DNA of 64,000 bases from Zeus faber (lineage: Eukaryota; Chordata; Actinopteri; Zeiformes; Zeidae). Position 1 is the stretch's first letter. The number at the start of each line of letters is the position of its first letter. Location of the stretch: assembly GCA_960531495.1 (NCBI GenBank), contig OY482860.1, forward strand, positions 7,910,160 to 7,974,159. The letters are read 5' to 3'. The notes beneath the pieces were generated by a model. It was given only the letters and a program-made list of their open reading frames with translations. It was not told the DNA's origin and ran no database searches. Shown here one piece after another: positions 1 through 55,400 of the stretch. Made by a program: the position numbers and the translations under genes.

Positions 1-1290
1 TCGTCCGAAAACAGATGGAAACAAGCCGCCCGACAGTTTCCATTTTCCACTTTTTCTTTTTTTGCCTGAGGTTGTCACGCAAAAAAACAAAAAAAACCCA
101 CGCACACTTCCAGGCGACGTCCTCTCCTCCTAACTTTCCAGCGATGCTACAAACCATCTCAAAATGGCGTTCAATCAGCGACAATCAGAAGGGGCCCAAT
201 GAAATTCCAGTTTTTTCCCCCCGCGGAAGTCTTATGTCCTGTGGCTCTTTGGCTCCGTTTTCAACGATTTTTGTCACTGTTCTTTCCGAATAAAAGACGG
301 CGAGCGAACCCAGGGGCCACGCTGCTGAGTCGTATAAAACCTGTAAGACAAAGTTTCAATATACACAAACCTTCTCAATGTGAAATGGATCACTTCATTC
401 CGTGGAGCAAAGTTTGAAATAAGAAAGACAGACCCAGCCCAGTCGGAGGCAAGCACACGTCATCATTCTTTCAGACAAAAATTAAGTTCTGATACTGGAT
501 ATGACAACAAAGTTTGACTACTTTGCGCCCCCTCTCCAGCCCACCCCAACCCCCCCAAGCCCAGCACCCCCAAATACAGCTGAATCCATGACAATCAAAA
601 TGCTGACCTGTTCCTAGAAACCCAGAAACAAGCAAAAAAATGTAAAAGATAATTAGAAGAAGAAAAATAATAAAGAAAAATGAACTTATAATCATAATCA
701 TGCAGGAAAAACAGATTATATAAAGAAAATGTTATTATCTTATCATTAACATTATTGCCAGGCAATTAAATATGCTCTGAACCGAGACGTAAGTGTTATG
801 GTGTGCTTGACTGCATTTTAAAATGACAGCTAAAGAAAAACAGGCCAGATGATTTATATCATAACCATAATGAATGTCTTTATGTAAATACCAATGTATT
901 CTCAGATGTCGGAAAATTACAGAATCACGTCAATTTTGCACTGTACATGATGAATAAAGATCAATTAAAAATGGAACCGGCGAAAAATAATGGCCTCGGG
1001 GCTCTAATGGCTGATTTCCCACCAAATGCTTCAATTTGTCATTGAAAGTTTGGCACAGAAATACTGAATAGAAGCAACACAGAAACATGCGTTACTATTG
1101 CTCCAGTGACCGCCTGTTCCCTGACTGATCTGAGTGTGCTGTCCACTGATGCTCCATGCTGCCTTTAGAGCCAACATGTGTAAAAACAACGCTTCATTAA
1201 AGGGGAACTGAGGAGGAAATAAATCAAGTCCGGAGTCTTTGGCTCTATAGGGTTCTCATTACCGGCACTGAAAGCATTGGCAAGAATAAT
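1..1290. other. 3' flank, nothing recognised
   Basis: Mostly AT-rich single-copy-looking sequence beyond the receptor gene. I see no exon-like frame, RNA gene or mobile element. Short reading frames here lack codon structure. Confidence 0.5.
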
Positions 1291-1297
1291 AAATGAA

Positions 1298-1366
1298 AAC
1301 ACACACACGCGCGCGGACACACACGCACACACACGCACACACGCACACACAGACACACACACACAC
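1298..1366. repeat. Imperfect (CA)n/(CG) microsatellite
   Basis: About 70 bp of CA with interspersed CG and CACG units. Confidence 0.9.
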
Positions 1367-1965
1367 GCAGCCAGTCGGACAGCAGTGTAATGAACAGAAG
1401 AGAGATGTGAGCACATCACCTCGAGCGCGTGACAGATCCTGGCACTTTCTGAATAAAGCTCGGATGATGACATCCTGTTGAAATACCATATTCAAAGCAC
1501 TCCACATTTAGCGAGCTTTTTGAAAAATAAGAAGACCACCGTGTGAAAATCTTGCAGCGGCAGACATCACAACCAGCAAGTAAAGGAAGCTACTAAACAC
1601 TACAATACTGCTTTTTATACTGTACCACATGGTTGGGCTACCTGTCAGCTCAGCCTAGCGAGGTTAAGATCCAACACGAGTGATTTTCTGCCACTGAGCG
1701 TTCATAGCGACCTTAATCCAGAGCCAATTTCCATAATAATGCTGAAGCGATCAAAGGCCACAAGATTGATCTTGTCAGAAGACAGACAGTACTGCACAAT
1801 GACAGGAATATCTGACATTCTTTTTTCCCCCTCAAATAATGATGGACTATTCATGGCATGATTTTTTTCAAATTTTCAACTTGTAATTGAGTTGAGGTCA
1901 CCAAACCAGCTGATTGCGAGAGAGGATGAATGTTGTAATATTCCTTTCATTGGGGCTTCAATTAA

Positions 1966-2605
1966 GTGGACCTATTATGCAAAAGTCACTTTTTCAGTGC
2001 TTGTGCGCCATACATTTGCATCTCTGATGGACCTACTGACACACACACTGTGAAATCAGACAACCCAGTCAGTTCATTGTGAGCTGTGTATTTCGGAAAA
2101 CCTGTCGTGAAACAAGCCTTCATGTCAAATGGGGCTTTGGTACATTAGAACTGCCCTCCATCTGAGTACCAGGGCTGGAACGCGAGCGGACCCTAGCATC
2201 GAAGCGAAAAGCTTAGCATGGGAGCCGCTCTGTTGTTGGCTTACTTTTAAATTTGTCCTTGTAGATCTAATGAGTAAAGATTCAGCAACTGGATTGCTTA
2301 CTTGGCCCCTGAAAGTTTACAGACAAACACAACGGTATCAGGGGTAAAGCTCAGATCCCATTGGCTCACAGAACCTCTATTGGCTCAAAGCCCATTGGCT
2401 CACAGAACAAGGGGCCTCAGAAGGGTGGATCCACCTGCAAAAAAAACACCTGTTTCGGAGCCATAGCGTTCCAAAATAGGCGTTTCTTTTGCGAAATGGT
2501 ATGGTAATGTTAGTGGTATTTTCAGCAAAAAAACTTCAAAAACATGTTTTGGGGACCTCAGAGACTATATATTCAGTTGTTGAAAAGGAGCATAAAAGGT
2601 CCACT
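1966..2605. mobile_element. Short TIR element between TTAA sites (piggyBac-like MITE)
   Basis: The left end reads TTAA|GTGGACCTATTATGC and the right end read in reverse is TTAA|AGTGGACCTTTTATGC, so the termini are inverted repeats flanked by TTAA on both sides. About 640 bp long with no transposase reading frame. It contains three copies of a short motif around CCCATTGGCTCACAGAAC (about 2356-2410). TTAA duplication is typical of piggyBac. Other TTAA-targeting families are possible. Confidence 0.6.
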
Positions 2606-2647
2606 TTAAGAAGCTGTAAATATGATAAAAAAAATAATACCTTTGCA

Positions 2648-2653
2648 TTTATT
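2648..2653 (-). terminator. Candidate gabrp poly(A) signal
   Basis: AATAAA occurs on the minus strand about 530 nt past the stop codon. It is the first canonical hexamer I see downstream of the stop. Use is inferred, not shown. If correct, both CA/TG repeat tracts at 2828-2962 and 3111-3159 lie in the 3' UTR. Confidence 0.3.
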
Positions 2654-2827
2654 TTTTCCTCTAAAAGCTTGTGATGGTTTGACACGTCTCTTCTGAATCC
2701 AAATGAGCAATAATGGATGCACCTATTTCAGAAAACACTTAAATTGAAAACATACAGTAGTGTACATACAGTACATATACACTTTCACCCACTCTGTCCT
2801 TCCAGGGTCTCAGTTTCTCTCTTTTGA

Positions 2828-2836
2828 ACACGCACG

Positions 2837-2925
<89 letters not shown>

Positions 2926-2962
2926 ACACACACACACACACATACATACACACACACACACG
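2828..2962. repeat. (CA)n microsatellite, putative gabrp 3' UTR
   Basis: About 135 bp of nearly pure CA on the plus strand, hence UG repeats in a gabrp transcript. The predicted Cys-Val and His-Thr peptides across it are repeat artefacts. Confidence 0.95.
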
Positions 2963-3107
2963 CTCATCCTCCATTCCTCCTCCCTTCTCTCCCTCTTTCT
3001 TTTTTGTCCCTGTGTCTCTCCATCCACCTCAGCCAGCCACAGTGAGCTGCGCTGGGCCGTCGGCCCTAATCCCAAACAACCGCTGTCACTTTCACGCACG
3101 CACGCAC

Positions 3108-3110
<3 letters not shown>

Positions 3111-3159
<49 letters not shown>
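3111..3159. repeat. (CA)n microsatellite just after gabrp stop
   Basis: About 49 bp of pure CA ending some 20 nt from the stop codon on the transcript's 3' side. It would be read as UG repeats in the mRNA. Confidence 0.95.
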
Positions 3160-3162
<3 letters not shown>

Positions 3163-3179
3163 TGTATGGCCGCCACGTG

Positions 3180-45925
<42,746 letters not shown>

Positions 45926-46769
45926 GGTGGTTGACACAGTTGGAGTCTATCTGAAATAAGAAGAAGGGTGTCAGCCACAAACAAGGTAATATCATTTTTT
46001 TTTGGACAGAAAATTCCGTCCGCGGGCTGAATAACAGATCCTGTAGGTGTGAGGCAACGGAAATTCTAAAATTCTTCGTCTTTTCAAAGGCATAATTAGC
46101 TGCCGGGCATTGCAGATGGTCCCAGCCACCTGTCCTCTTTGTTTTTGTTCATCTAGCAGTCTGTAGTTTTACAATTATTTGCTGATACCCGTCACCTCGG
46201 CCACTCCGTGCCACCTGGCCGCTTTTCTGCTCTGCCGACATAGATCGTAAGGTCGCCCGGGGCGGGAGCACTTCCCTCCTCTCCACCACCAGGACACAAA
46301 GTCACAACCCCGGGGGAATCCTTTCTACGGCATCATGACCCACCCACTGAACTGAAACGTTGGTGCTGAGCTCCAGATTTAAGTGACAAGCAGTAAAGAA
46401 TATTGCAGTTTTGGCCTCAGAGAAAGAGAGACAACGACAGAGGGAGAGAGAGAGCGACTGCTCCACTGCTGTGTCTTCGCCTGCCTCTTGCTCTCCACCT
46501 TTTTAAAGATGAAAGCAACCAGAACATCCTCAGAGACCAAAATGTTTTAACCAATGAGACCAAACTGTTGTGTTGCTCGCTGAGCCAAGGAAATATTTAA
46601 TGTAATAATTTCAATTGAAAACTGGCAGCTGAAGGGGGAACCAACAGAGCTGCACTGAAATGAGGCCAGTAGGGAAATCCTCTGCATTTTTGGATGGTTA
46701 CTGATGGTGTCACAACATGATGCAATTCCAAAATGTGTGCATGGCCAAACAAAAAGGGCGAAAAAGACC

Positions 46770-47310
46770 ACTAATAAACCACCACTAATAACCACTAATA
46801 TTGTGTAGTTGATGATGCACATGATGAACAAGGAAACATGATTCATCAGACCAGGCCACCTTCTTCCATTGCTCCATGGTCCAGTTCTGATGCTCACGTG
46901 CCCATTGTAGGACCTTTCAGTGGTGGACTGGGGTCAGCATGGACACTCTGACCGGTCTGTGGCTACACAGCCCCATACACAGCAAGCTGTGATGCACCGT
47001 GTATTCTGACACCTTTCTATCATAGCAGCATGAACTTTTTCACCAATTTCTACTACAGTAGCTCTTCTGTGGGATCGGACCAGACAGGCTAGACTTCGCG
47101 CTCCATGTGCATCAATGAGCCCATGGGTACTCATGGCCTTGTCGCCCGTTCACCGGTTGTCCTTCCTTGGGACCACTTTTGGTAGGTACTAACCACTGCA
47201 TACCGGGAACACTCCACAAGACCTGTCGTTTTGGAGATGCCCAGTCGTCTAGCCATCACTATTTGGTCCTTGTCAAAGTCACTTAGATCCTTACACTTGC
47301 CCATTTTTCC
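46770..47310 (-). mobile_element. Internally deleted Tc1-type transposon
   Basis: The minus-strand transposase start [20 protein letters not shown] is followed by [32 protein letters not shown] and, near the left end, QNWTMEQW (Met at 47304). The catalytic middle and C-terminal parts are gone: the frame jumps near 46810-46840 to the 3' sequence CCACCACTAATAACCACTAATATTG, shared with the copy at 30447. Same family as the split copy in intron 1. Terminal repeats were not recognised. Confidence 0.8.
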
Positions 47311-47459
47311 TGCTTCAAACACATCACATTTGCACTTCACAGAATGACAAGAAACTTCTGCAGAATGCTGCAGACCAAGCAGCAGATCTTGTATTGGGAA
47401 CAAGAGACAGGACTCGAAAACTGTTTCAAACAAACTATCTGGTATATTATATAGTCTAA

Positions 47460-49130
47460 TGTAAAATGTTATTGCTGCATCACTTTATCACCAATATAGT
47501 GTGAATTTTATGAAAATATTTATACAGATAATAATTGATATTAGAGCTAAATATTGATATCATATTGTTATCGTGGTATGAGACAAGGTTTCGTCTGGGA
47601 TTTTGAAATGATTTAAATGCAAATTTCTGAATTTCATAGACAGTTCTAGCCGTTCAAATTAACCTGTTTGGTCATAATCTCCACATTTCTAATGACTGTT
47701 CCTCAAATATTTTTTGTGTGTATCTTATGACAGCATCAACACTAACACCCATAATATAGTGAAACTATCAATAGTGAGCTCATCCTCAACAAATATTGTG
47801 ATATTTGATTGTGTAAATATCACCCTGCCCTAATTGGAGATATACGTGCAACAACAAAAGTGGAGGATAACGGCATAGAAAGGAACATTTGGCCCTTAGT
47901 AATGTTTAAATATTGTCTGATGCATTAGCCATGTGGTAAGATGGCCAGGAAGCACCCATGACTCTTTCATGCTTTATTTCATGACTCTTTCTTTCATAAA
48001 CGAAGCAAATGGAACTGCAGTGAGCGAGGACTCATTGGCAGTTGTGAGGAAACACAACCCCACACACAACCAGGCTCCAACCTGTATCTCGAAAGTTAGC
48101 TGAGAGACTAAATTCTGCTTCCGCTGCATCGACCCCTCAGTCGTTGAGTTGGAACACCGGGAGTGTTGCAATGCAACCTGAAATAGCATGCAAAATTATG
48201 ACTCCTGCCATAATTCTGCACAGCATTTGCATGGTGCACAGCCTGCCTCTGCCTCACAGCCCAGATGGCCCCGAACCTGAGGAGGAGGCCGAGCCAAAAT
48301 GCCCCTGCTCCCTGCCATTCTGGCTGGCCTCCAAACGAGGAATGACCTCACAAGGACCTTGTGTGGTTTTTACCTCAGCAAATACAATATCCCCATAACT
48401 GCAACATCAAACACAATGAGCTTATTAATTGAGGCCAGCATGTTTGCTTTGTTTAGTTCATTATTAACTGTAGTTAATGAGAACACTCATTTGGTTACTT
48501 TAGTGATGACCAATAGTAACCTAGTAGTGAGTAGTGAGTTAATTTCAATGTATTAAAATGGAAAATAAAAAAATAAAAAATTTGCAATGCTTTATCAATA
48601 CTTTGTCCTTTGTTAGGTGCCTCTGTGGCACCTACCTCCACCAAGCCCTTCTTTCACCAGTTCCCTGCTAAAAGTGAAACAAGCTCCTCTTCAGGGGATC
48701 GATGTTGATCACGGAGACCTTACCTCCAGTCGGATTGATTCCCTCGAACCCCCTGCTCCCTTAGTTTCTCCTTGAAGTCTTCCCACCACTTGGCTGTTCC
48801 CTTCGCTGCCGATGTTGCTTAAGCTACTCACACCCTGACCCCTCCACCTTATTCTCCAAAGTTGTACAACACACAATTTTTCATCCGGCAAAAACCTCAT
48901 CCAACATATATTGACAAAACAACATGTTGCAGTATGTTTTAACAAATACCTCAACATCAAGGATTTGACAATATATTGGGTATTGATTAGTCATGTGAAT
49001 ATTTTGATGTTATATTAGAACAGTCTACAAAGTTCAGAAAACTGCATTACTTTACTGTACAATGATGTCACAATATCCAAAAATACAACAATATGAAAAT
49101 TATACTGATGCTCAACCCTACTCCAAAACA
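47460..49130. repeat. Degenerate AT-rich short-element copies
   Basis: AATATTGTGATATTTGATTG ... AAATATCACCCTGCCCTAA (about 47790-47832) and ACTGCATTACTTTACTGTAC ... GATGCTCAACCC (about 49043-49120) resemble the unit at 18590-18845. The intervening sequence is unassigned. Confidence 0.35.
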
Positions 49131-49276
49131 ACCTTGATATAAAGCTACAACTCTTTGGACCACAATGTGTTCTCCATTTAGTAAACAACAGTCCCCAACT
49201 TCAGGCCTCGACATTAACTGTTAGAGGCACTTGTGCTTCGGACAAGTACATTTACCTTTCCAGACACAAAAGTCAC

Positions 49277-49340
49277 TTGTCTGTGGAAAAATGACTATAT
49301 ATATATATATATATATTATTATTATTATTTTTTTTTTTTT
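49277..49340. repeat. (AT)n, (ATT)n and poly-T tract
   Basis: About 30 bp of TA, then ATT units and 14 or so T. Confidence 0.9.
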
Positions 49341-49710
49341 GCAGGATGCAGAATGCAGAATTCAGATGAACAAACAGTTGAAACCATCCAAACAATGTCA
49401 ACAAATAAATGATTCATGAATTTGATTTATGAATTTTATTGGCTATTGTATATGTAGAGTTTTCGTCTCAACAAATCATTTTCATATTCATTTAGATTGT
49501 TTATAACAAAAGGCAGTGCAGAGTGAAACCAATGAATATTCAAATAAGCCCAAGGTGAACTGCTTCCGCAATTTTATTTTCTCTTAATTGACCGGTATTC
49601 AAAATGTCATATGGTTATTGTAGTTTTTATTTGAGCCATTTTGTAGTTCTTAAGAGCTGCCTTATCTTTAGAGCTAACTTATCAAACACTAAATAGACGA
49701 GTAATGAGTG

Positions 49711-50720
49711 GCAGTGAGTGCTGGGTGATATGGCCAAAAAATTGATCGCGATAAAATATTTCATACCATTCAATAATGATATTTATCACGATATATAAAA
49801 AATAATAATATCAATCATGATGCATTTTAAAAACACATTTATTGGTGGAATGAAACTGTACAAAATAAACGCTTCTTAGTCTTAAAATAGAAATCTGCCT
49901 TGTAAAAGAAATGTTCCCACAAAACATAGCAGCATTTATCGCCTTTTTTAACAAAATAAATATCCAAGAAAAATAGGGGTAAAAATTGGAGGATAAAATG
50001 CCAAACATTATTTTTATACAATGAATATTACAGAACACTTGTAATGTAAGTAATACCGTTATAACACCAAAATTTGCAGCTTTTTTTAATCCAGGTCAAC
50101 CCGGGTCGAAAAGGTGACATTCGCTTAAAAAATAGGTGATTGTCACCTTTCTCATTGCCAGGAGAAATTAAGTTTTTCTCTGGTGTGGCATGTTCCACGT
50201 CACAAAGACGTCAGAAAAGGGCCATGTCATGGTTTCAGTGTGATTGGGAATAAAACAGTAGAGGAGACAGCGATTTAAACAAACAACGACATAAAACTGT
50301 AATACTTGGCAAAAAACCCAACACTACAGTGGAAGAAGCGTGGAGCGCCGCACGCAAGTGCGTGGGCTTTCTCCGCTGTGCCCCCCACAGTGCAATCTCC
50401 ACACTCACAACATTTCACGGTCAACCATGCTGAAAAAAAGTCAATAACCTCTGATTTTGATTTTAGATTTTTAATGGGATATAAAATACTGGAATGGCAC
50501 ACATACATTCCTCTCTATTTCTGCGCCAGCGTCCAGAATTTCAACGCACGTCACATCGCGCAGTTAAAGGGGCCAAAATTAGCGGGTCAACCCGGGTGTC
50601 CTGTTCACATCCGAGACGATCGGAGGCGGAGACGATTAAAACCCGGGTCTATTGCAGGGTCATTTGACCAGGGACTGAAACCTGATACCCAGATATCATC
50701 ATATATCATATAAGATCATC
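49711..50720. repeat. Probable short DNA-element remnants
   Basis: GTGCTGGGTGATATGGCC (49719) followed by ATCGCGATAAA is a familiar fish element terminus. CAGGTCAACCCGGGTCGAAA (50093) and GCGGGTCAACCCGGGTGTCC (50582) are further repeat-like blocks. Boundaries unclear. Confidence 0.35.
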
Positions 50721-52130
50721 TTTCTCCTTCTCATTCGAGTTGCTCATTCTGGACACTGCTGCTCTTTCTCTGCTGCCGGTGTGTTTACAAGCAACCTACC
50801 CACGAGGGAGGGGGCGGGGCTTCTTCCTATATCAACACACCTAATTGGCTCGAGGTGAGAGATCAGCTTTAAATTGCCCAAATGGATTGGCTTTTCCGTT
50901 GCCACTTGCATAACCAAATTATCATTATCGTTTTATTGCACATGGTATTTTAGTTTTGTTGACTTTTTAACTTGTCTGGTGGGCCCAGTAAGTTTCTCTT
51001 CCACTTGCGCTACATAAAATCCGGACAAGCGGACGAGGCTCCATGTCGAGCCCTGCCAACCTTAGTCAGCACTGCAGAGCACATAAAATTCTCACAACCA
51101 TTATTTTTCCCCCAGGTGGTCATAAGTGTATTTAAAATGAACAATCGCAAAACTGTGAATATACTGTAATAAGTAAGAGTACGTAGACTGCACAAGCGAG
51201 ACTGTCCTTTCACAGAGAGCATTTGATTTGAATTTCAAAGACTGCCGCATGAACGCAATCCATGTTAGAGATGATCTCCGTTTATCTTCTAAATATCCGC
51301 CAAAAATATATCCATAGATATCATATTATATTATATATAAAATAGTGTTCTCGTTTGGGAACATCAAAACGTTTGTGTTTTATTTCCATTTAAACATCTA
51401 TGTCTGCTAAAGCAGACGCTTTGGCTGCATCGATCGTCTTCGGGAGCCACCGCTGTTGTAGTTCTGAAACGCGGCGGGCTCTGTACTGCGTCCACTAACT
51501 AACCCGTCTCCTGGAACACGCACTTTCAGGACCACGGACAGCTCCACAGACCGTGGGTCCCAACAGTCGCACCCATCACAGCCGCTGCAGGGCTGGAGGG
51601 AGCAAACCTGAAGCTGATTGAGAATTGAACCACTGGCTTTATACTTAAAAGGAGCTTTGACTTGCCTTGGCCAAACCCAGCAGGTCTTGTAAACAACCAC
51701 ATCGATTTTTTTTTTTTATATATATATTGACGTGCTTTGGAGGTTTTGCTTGCACGGAAGTGTAAACTTTGTGGAGCATCTTTACCTCGAAGTTCCTAAA
51801 CTGCCACTGACTCTCGCCAGTAACTTCTGTCCTCAATGTGTGGAAAATTACATTTGATTACACTTAATTTCCCCTATCCAGGGACACGGTTTGCTACTAA
51901 GAAGCTCAAAAGTCAATAGTCCGGGGACATGTCCTTCCTTGCAATGCAAGACTTGGGTGCTCTAACGAAAGATACAGTAAGGGATCCATTTTCTCACCGT
52001 CTCCGCATAATAGCACGAGAAAATAGAGGCATTTTTCTGCACTTTACCTCTCCTGGCTTACAGCGACCACGGAAAATGCATTTTCTGCAGGTTCATTCAT
52101 TTTTGCAAAAGAGTTTTTCCAGCTAATTAA
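50720..52130. other. 5' flank segment, no gene seen
   Basis: Unassigned sequence. Short T-rich and AT-rich stretches near 51705-51730. No exon-like frame with splice sites was found. Confidence 0.4.
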
Positions 52131-52135
52131 GAAAA

Positions 52136-52405
52136 ATGCTCAAGCGTGTAGTTCCTGGCTGCAGGTATCATTCTTCAAAAGACAGTCATTTTGTTTTCCA
52201 TCGTTTGGCAACTGACGATGGGGATTTGCGCAAGCTGCCATTGATCGCTACCCTAAGAGCGATGAAAACACACTTTCTACAGCAGTTCAGTGGAAGCAAG
52301 TGTCGGGTTCTTCGCCAACATTTTCTCCCCGGTGATTACTTTTCTCCACAAAGCTGAAGCCACAAATCCACACTCAAGGAGATCGCTGTTCCTTCATTTT
52401 TTTCT
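52136..52405 (+). pseudogene. Decayed THAP zinc-finger domain
   Basis: The frame MLKRVVPGCRYHSSKDSHF, VFHRLATDDGDLRK, SKCRVLRQHFLPGDYFSPQS ends at a stop (52355). The same frame then continues STLKEIAVPSFF. This follows the THAP layout: Cys pair, F-H-hydrophobic, C-x2-H-F with PxDYF, then the closing AVP box. The first Cys of the pair (VVPGC for the family's CVPGC) and the Cys before HF (VLRQHF for VCSxHF) are gone, so zinc binding is lost. It could derive from a host THAP gene or a P-like DNA transposon. Confidence 0.55.
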
Positions 52406-52409
52406 TTAA

Positions 52410-55400
52410 CAGTCTGGTACAGGTGGGGAAAAAACACCTGCTACAGAAACACTATACAAGGACTTGGGGCGGGTAAAGAAATCGAGGACAGCAAATGTAG
52501 TTATTGCTGCTAAAAAGCTTGATGTGTCTCACTCTTGAAAACTAAAATGGGCTGTTTTAATTTTCTAGAGCTTCCACAATTATTACATAATCTCCGGATT
52601 GTAATCGTTTTGCAAAATCGTTGGACTCCATAATTATTTGGTTTTAACCAAATGTCAGGGGAATTTCACGCCAATGTGAGAAATACTGCAACAAATTAAC
52701 ACATTTTGTGCGTTTCCATCAGTGGGATGAGGGTATTTAACTGTCTCGTCAAACTTTATGACACAAAGTTCATTGTCATAAAATGAAAAAAGAAGGCGAT
52801 TCATTCATGACTCCCAATTATTTATAGGACAATTAAGGAATGAACTGCTGAGTAATCCTTCATGTTCTTCTCATTTTAGTCGGTAGCATGTTTGCCAAAG
52901 CGATGGAAGTCAACGAGCAGTGGGAATAAAAAGGAATTCGCAGAAGCAATTGGGGAAAGCGAGTTCCGGTGTGTGGCCCATGTTGCTTTAACGGTTTGGA
53001 GTAAGAGAAAAGCGCCCTCGGACTGCGAGCGTCGATCGCGCCCGTGGAGCATGTTTTTATGTGGAGCAGAATCGCAGGAACTGAGTTTTGTGGTGCCGCC
53101 CCCCGTGCCCCCCCCCACACACACACCCCACCCCACTTGCTCCCGTCTGTTTCCCTTAGGACACACAGAGCCTTGCTCCCTCTCTGAAGGATTATCGCAC
53201 TCACACACACACACGCGCACACACACACATACTCGTTTTGCTAAAAACCCAACCAATATCTGCTGTTTCAGATTTCCAGAGTTCCAGAGTCCCGCTCACA
53301 GTCGGGGTCTCCCCCACACCACATCCATTTTGGAGTAACCAAGCCCGCAGAACGACTGTCATTTCGGAGCATACTAAATCTAAACTAATCTGCAAAACAG
53401 CCGAGTATCGTATTTGCTTGCTTGTAAATCTCGGAACGAAACCTTTTTTTTTTTTTTTCTTCTTTCTTTTTTTTTCTTTTCGGGCTTTGTAAAGCAATCC
53501 GCTGGGCTAGGCCAGTTATCTCTCTGCTCCAGCTGTGCGTCGGTGCCGTACAGTATGCATTTGTCAAACACGCTCGGTGGACGGAGGGGGGGGGGTATCA
53601 GTGGCCGGCCTCACACACGGGATGCTGCGCAGCGGGAGAGGGGGTTGGGGGTGTGTGGGCGGGGTGCTTGAAGTTCTTCAAAAGACGAGCCTCTCTCAGT
53701 GGCGACTCTTCTGTTGGCGATTTGATTCTAAGCTGACTTGAAAAGAGCAGCGCAAACGTAAGAAGACATGATGTGGCTCCTGAGTCATATCACCTCCTTT
53801 GCTCCTTTGCCTTTTTTTAATCATCTTTTTCTCCTCCCCCTTTTTCGCTGCTCTCGCCGTAATGTTTCCGGTTTTACATTTGTTCTTCAGAGGTTCTCAA
53901 ATTTCTCACATCTGAGGGATGTTTTAAGGGTTATTTTAACGGGTGTTGTGAACAGTAGTGCCACGTTTATGTTCTGTTGTCGGGGGTTACGCCGTAAATC
54001 AGTTTGCCACTGCAGCCGTCTGACATCGCTCATTGTCTCGAAAACATACAAGTGATAGCTTTCGGTAATCAGTTGAAGTTCTCCATGTATAAAGAACGAT
54101 AAATTGTTTGTCTTTTAAAACGTCTCCTTAAATTGCAGGAGGACCAAGAGTTTGTGTTGCGAGACGGCTAAGAACCGTGTTATGTGTGACGTGTGAGGCC
54201 CATCGACTGTTCACAAAATGAACAGCACGACCCCTTTCGCTCGCATGGAGCTGTTTGGAAACACCGCCTGCACAGTGTTTCCATGGTAACCCAGAGTGTA
54301 CACCCCCCACGCAGACTGTCAATGGGACCTGTCAATCCACCCATCCCCATCCATCCTCCCCATCCCCAGCCCTCCAAAGTATAAATGTTGAAGAACCCAC
54401 TCAATACAACAAACAAGGGTTTTAGGATCACTAAATACTTTTGTCACCAAGTTTGGGTTAGGGTTAGCGCTCTCGGTTCTGGGGCACATTGTGTGGGCGC
54501 GGTTGTCGATTTGCATCTTTCCCGTCACTGGCTGTTGTTCCAGAGTTTGGTTTGGAAACCCCACAAACAAAACACAAAACTGCATCAGTTTCATGAAGTT
54601 TCATGAGTTCCGCAAGTTTCTTTTTTCAATCTCTCAACTCATTTCCAGTTTTGGAGTTACTCACCCATTGCCGAGCTCGGAACAACAGCACAAACGGCGA
54701 TCTTATGGCTCCTTTGATGAGCACATGCAGATCGAGATAATCCTTTGACATTCCGTGGAATGTCAAGTCAGAATGTGAAACAGCCAAACAGTTTTGATAA
54801 AATAAGGTCATAAATTAACCTGGACTACACAGGGTCTTCACATGATTCTTTGCTAGAGTAGTTTATGTGTACCAACATTCAAATGAGCATACCTTCTTCA
54901 AATATTTTCAGATTTCAATGTATGACACATCATTTGAACGTGCACTTTCATAATCTACAAAAAACAGAGAAATGACCTTGGCCTGCATTTATGGTGTTTT
55001 TTTGCCCTGACTTTTTTATAGATTTTTTCAAATCAAACAAAAATACATTATTCAACTTAAATTATAGTTGACATATGCAATCATGGCGGATTTTAAAACT
55101 TTTTCTAATAATTTCCATAGAATTAAAAGTGACCAACCAAAGGCGTGGAGACATCACCCGCCGTCTATTCCGTCCCAGCCTCCAAATCTCAAAAGTCAAC
55201 TCGACGGGCATGAAGGGAGGGTGGAGCGGGGCAGCGTTTGACTGCTCGCGGGACAGCGTTTGTGCACGCTGGAAGCTTTTCCGCCCAGGACACTGTTCCG
55301 TGCGGGTTTTCAGACGAATTCAACGGCATAGAAAAAATAATTTCGACTCGTGGGGAGTGCAGTGGGGGGCAGTGGATGGGGGGCAGCGGTTGTATCAGGA

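Noticed and set aside
2739-3159. Open frames of poly Cys-Val or His-Thr (also at 11871-12416, 14648-15032, 15893-16412, 21932-22367)
   Set aside because: Translations of CA/GT microsatellites; no gene.
51929-52126. 65-codon frame just before the THAP remnant
   Set aside because: No THAP or transposase features, and a stop separates it from the remnant.
54448-54470. TTAGGGTTAG, telomere-like
   Set aside because: Under two units long; not an array.
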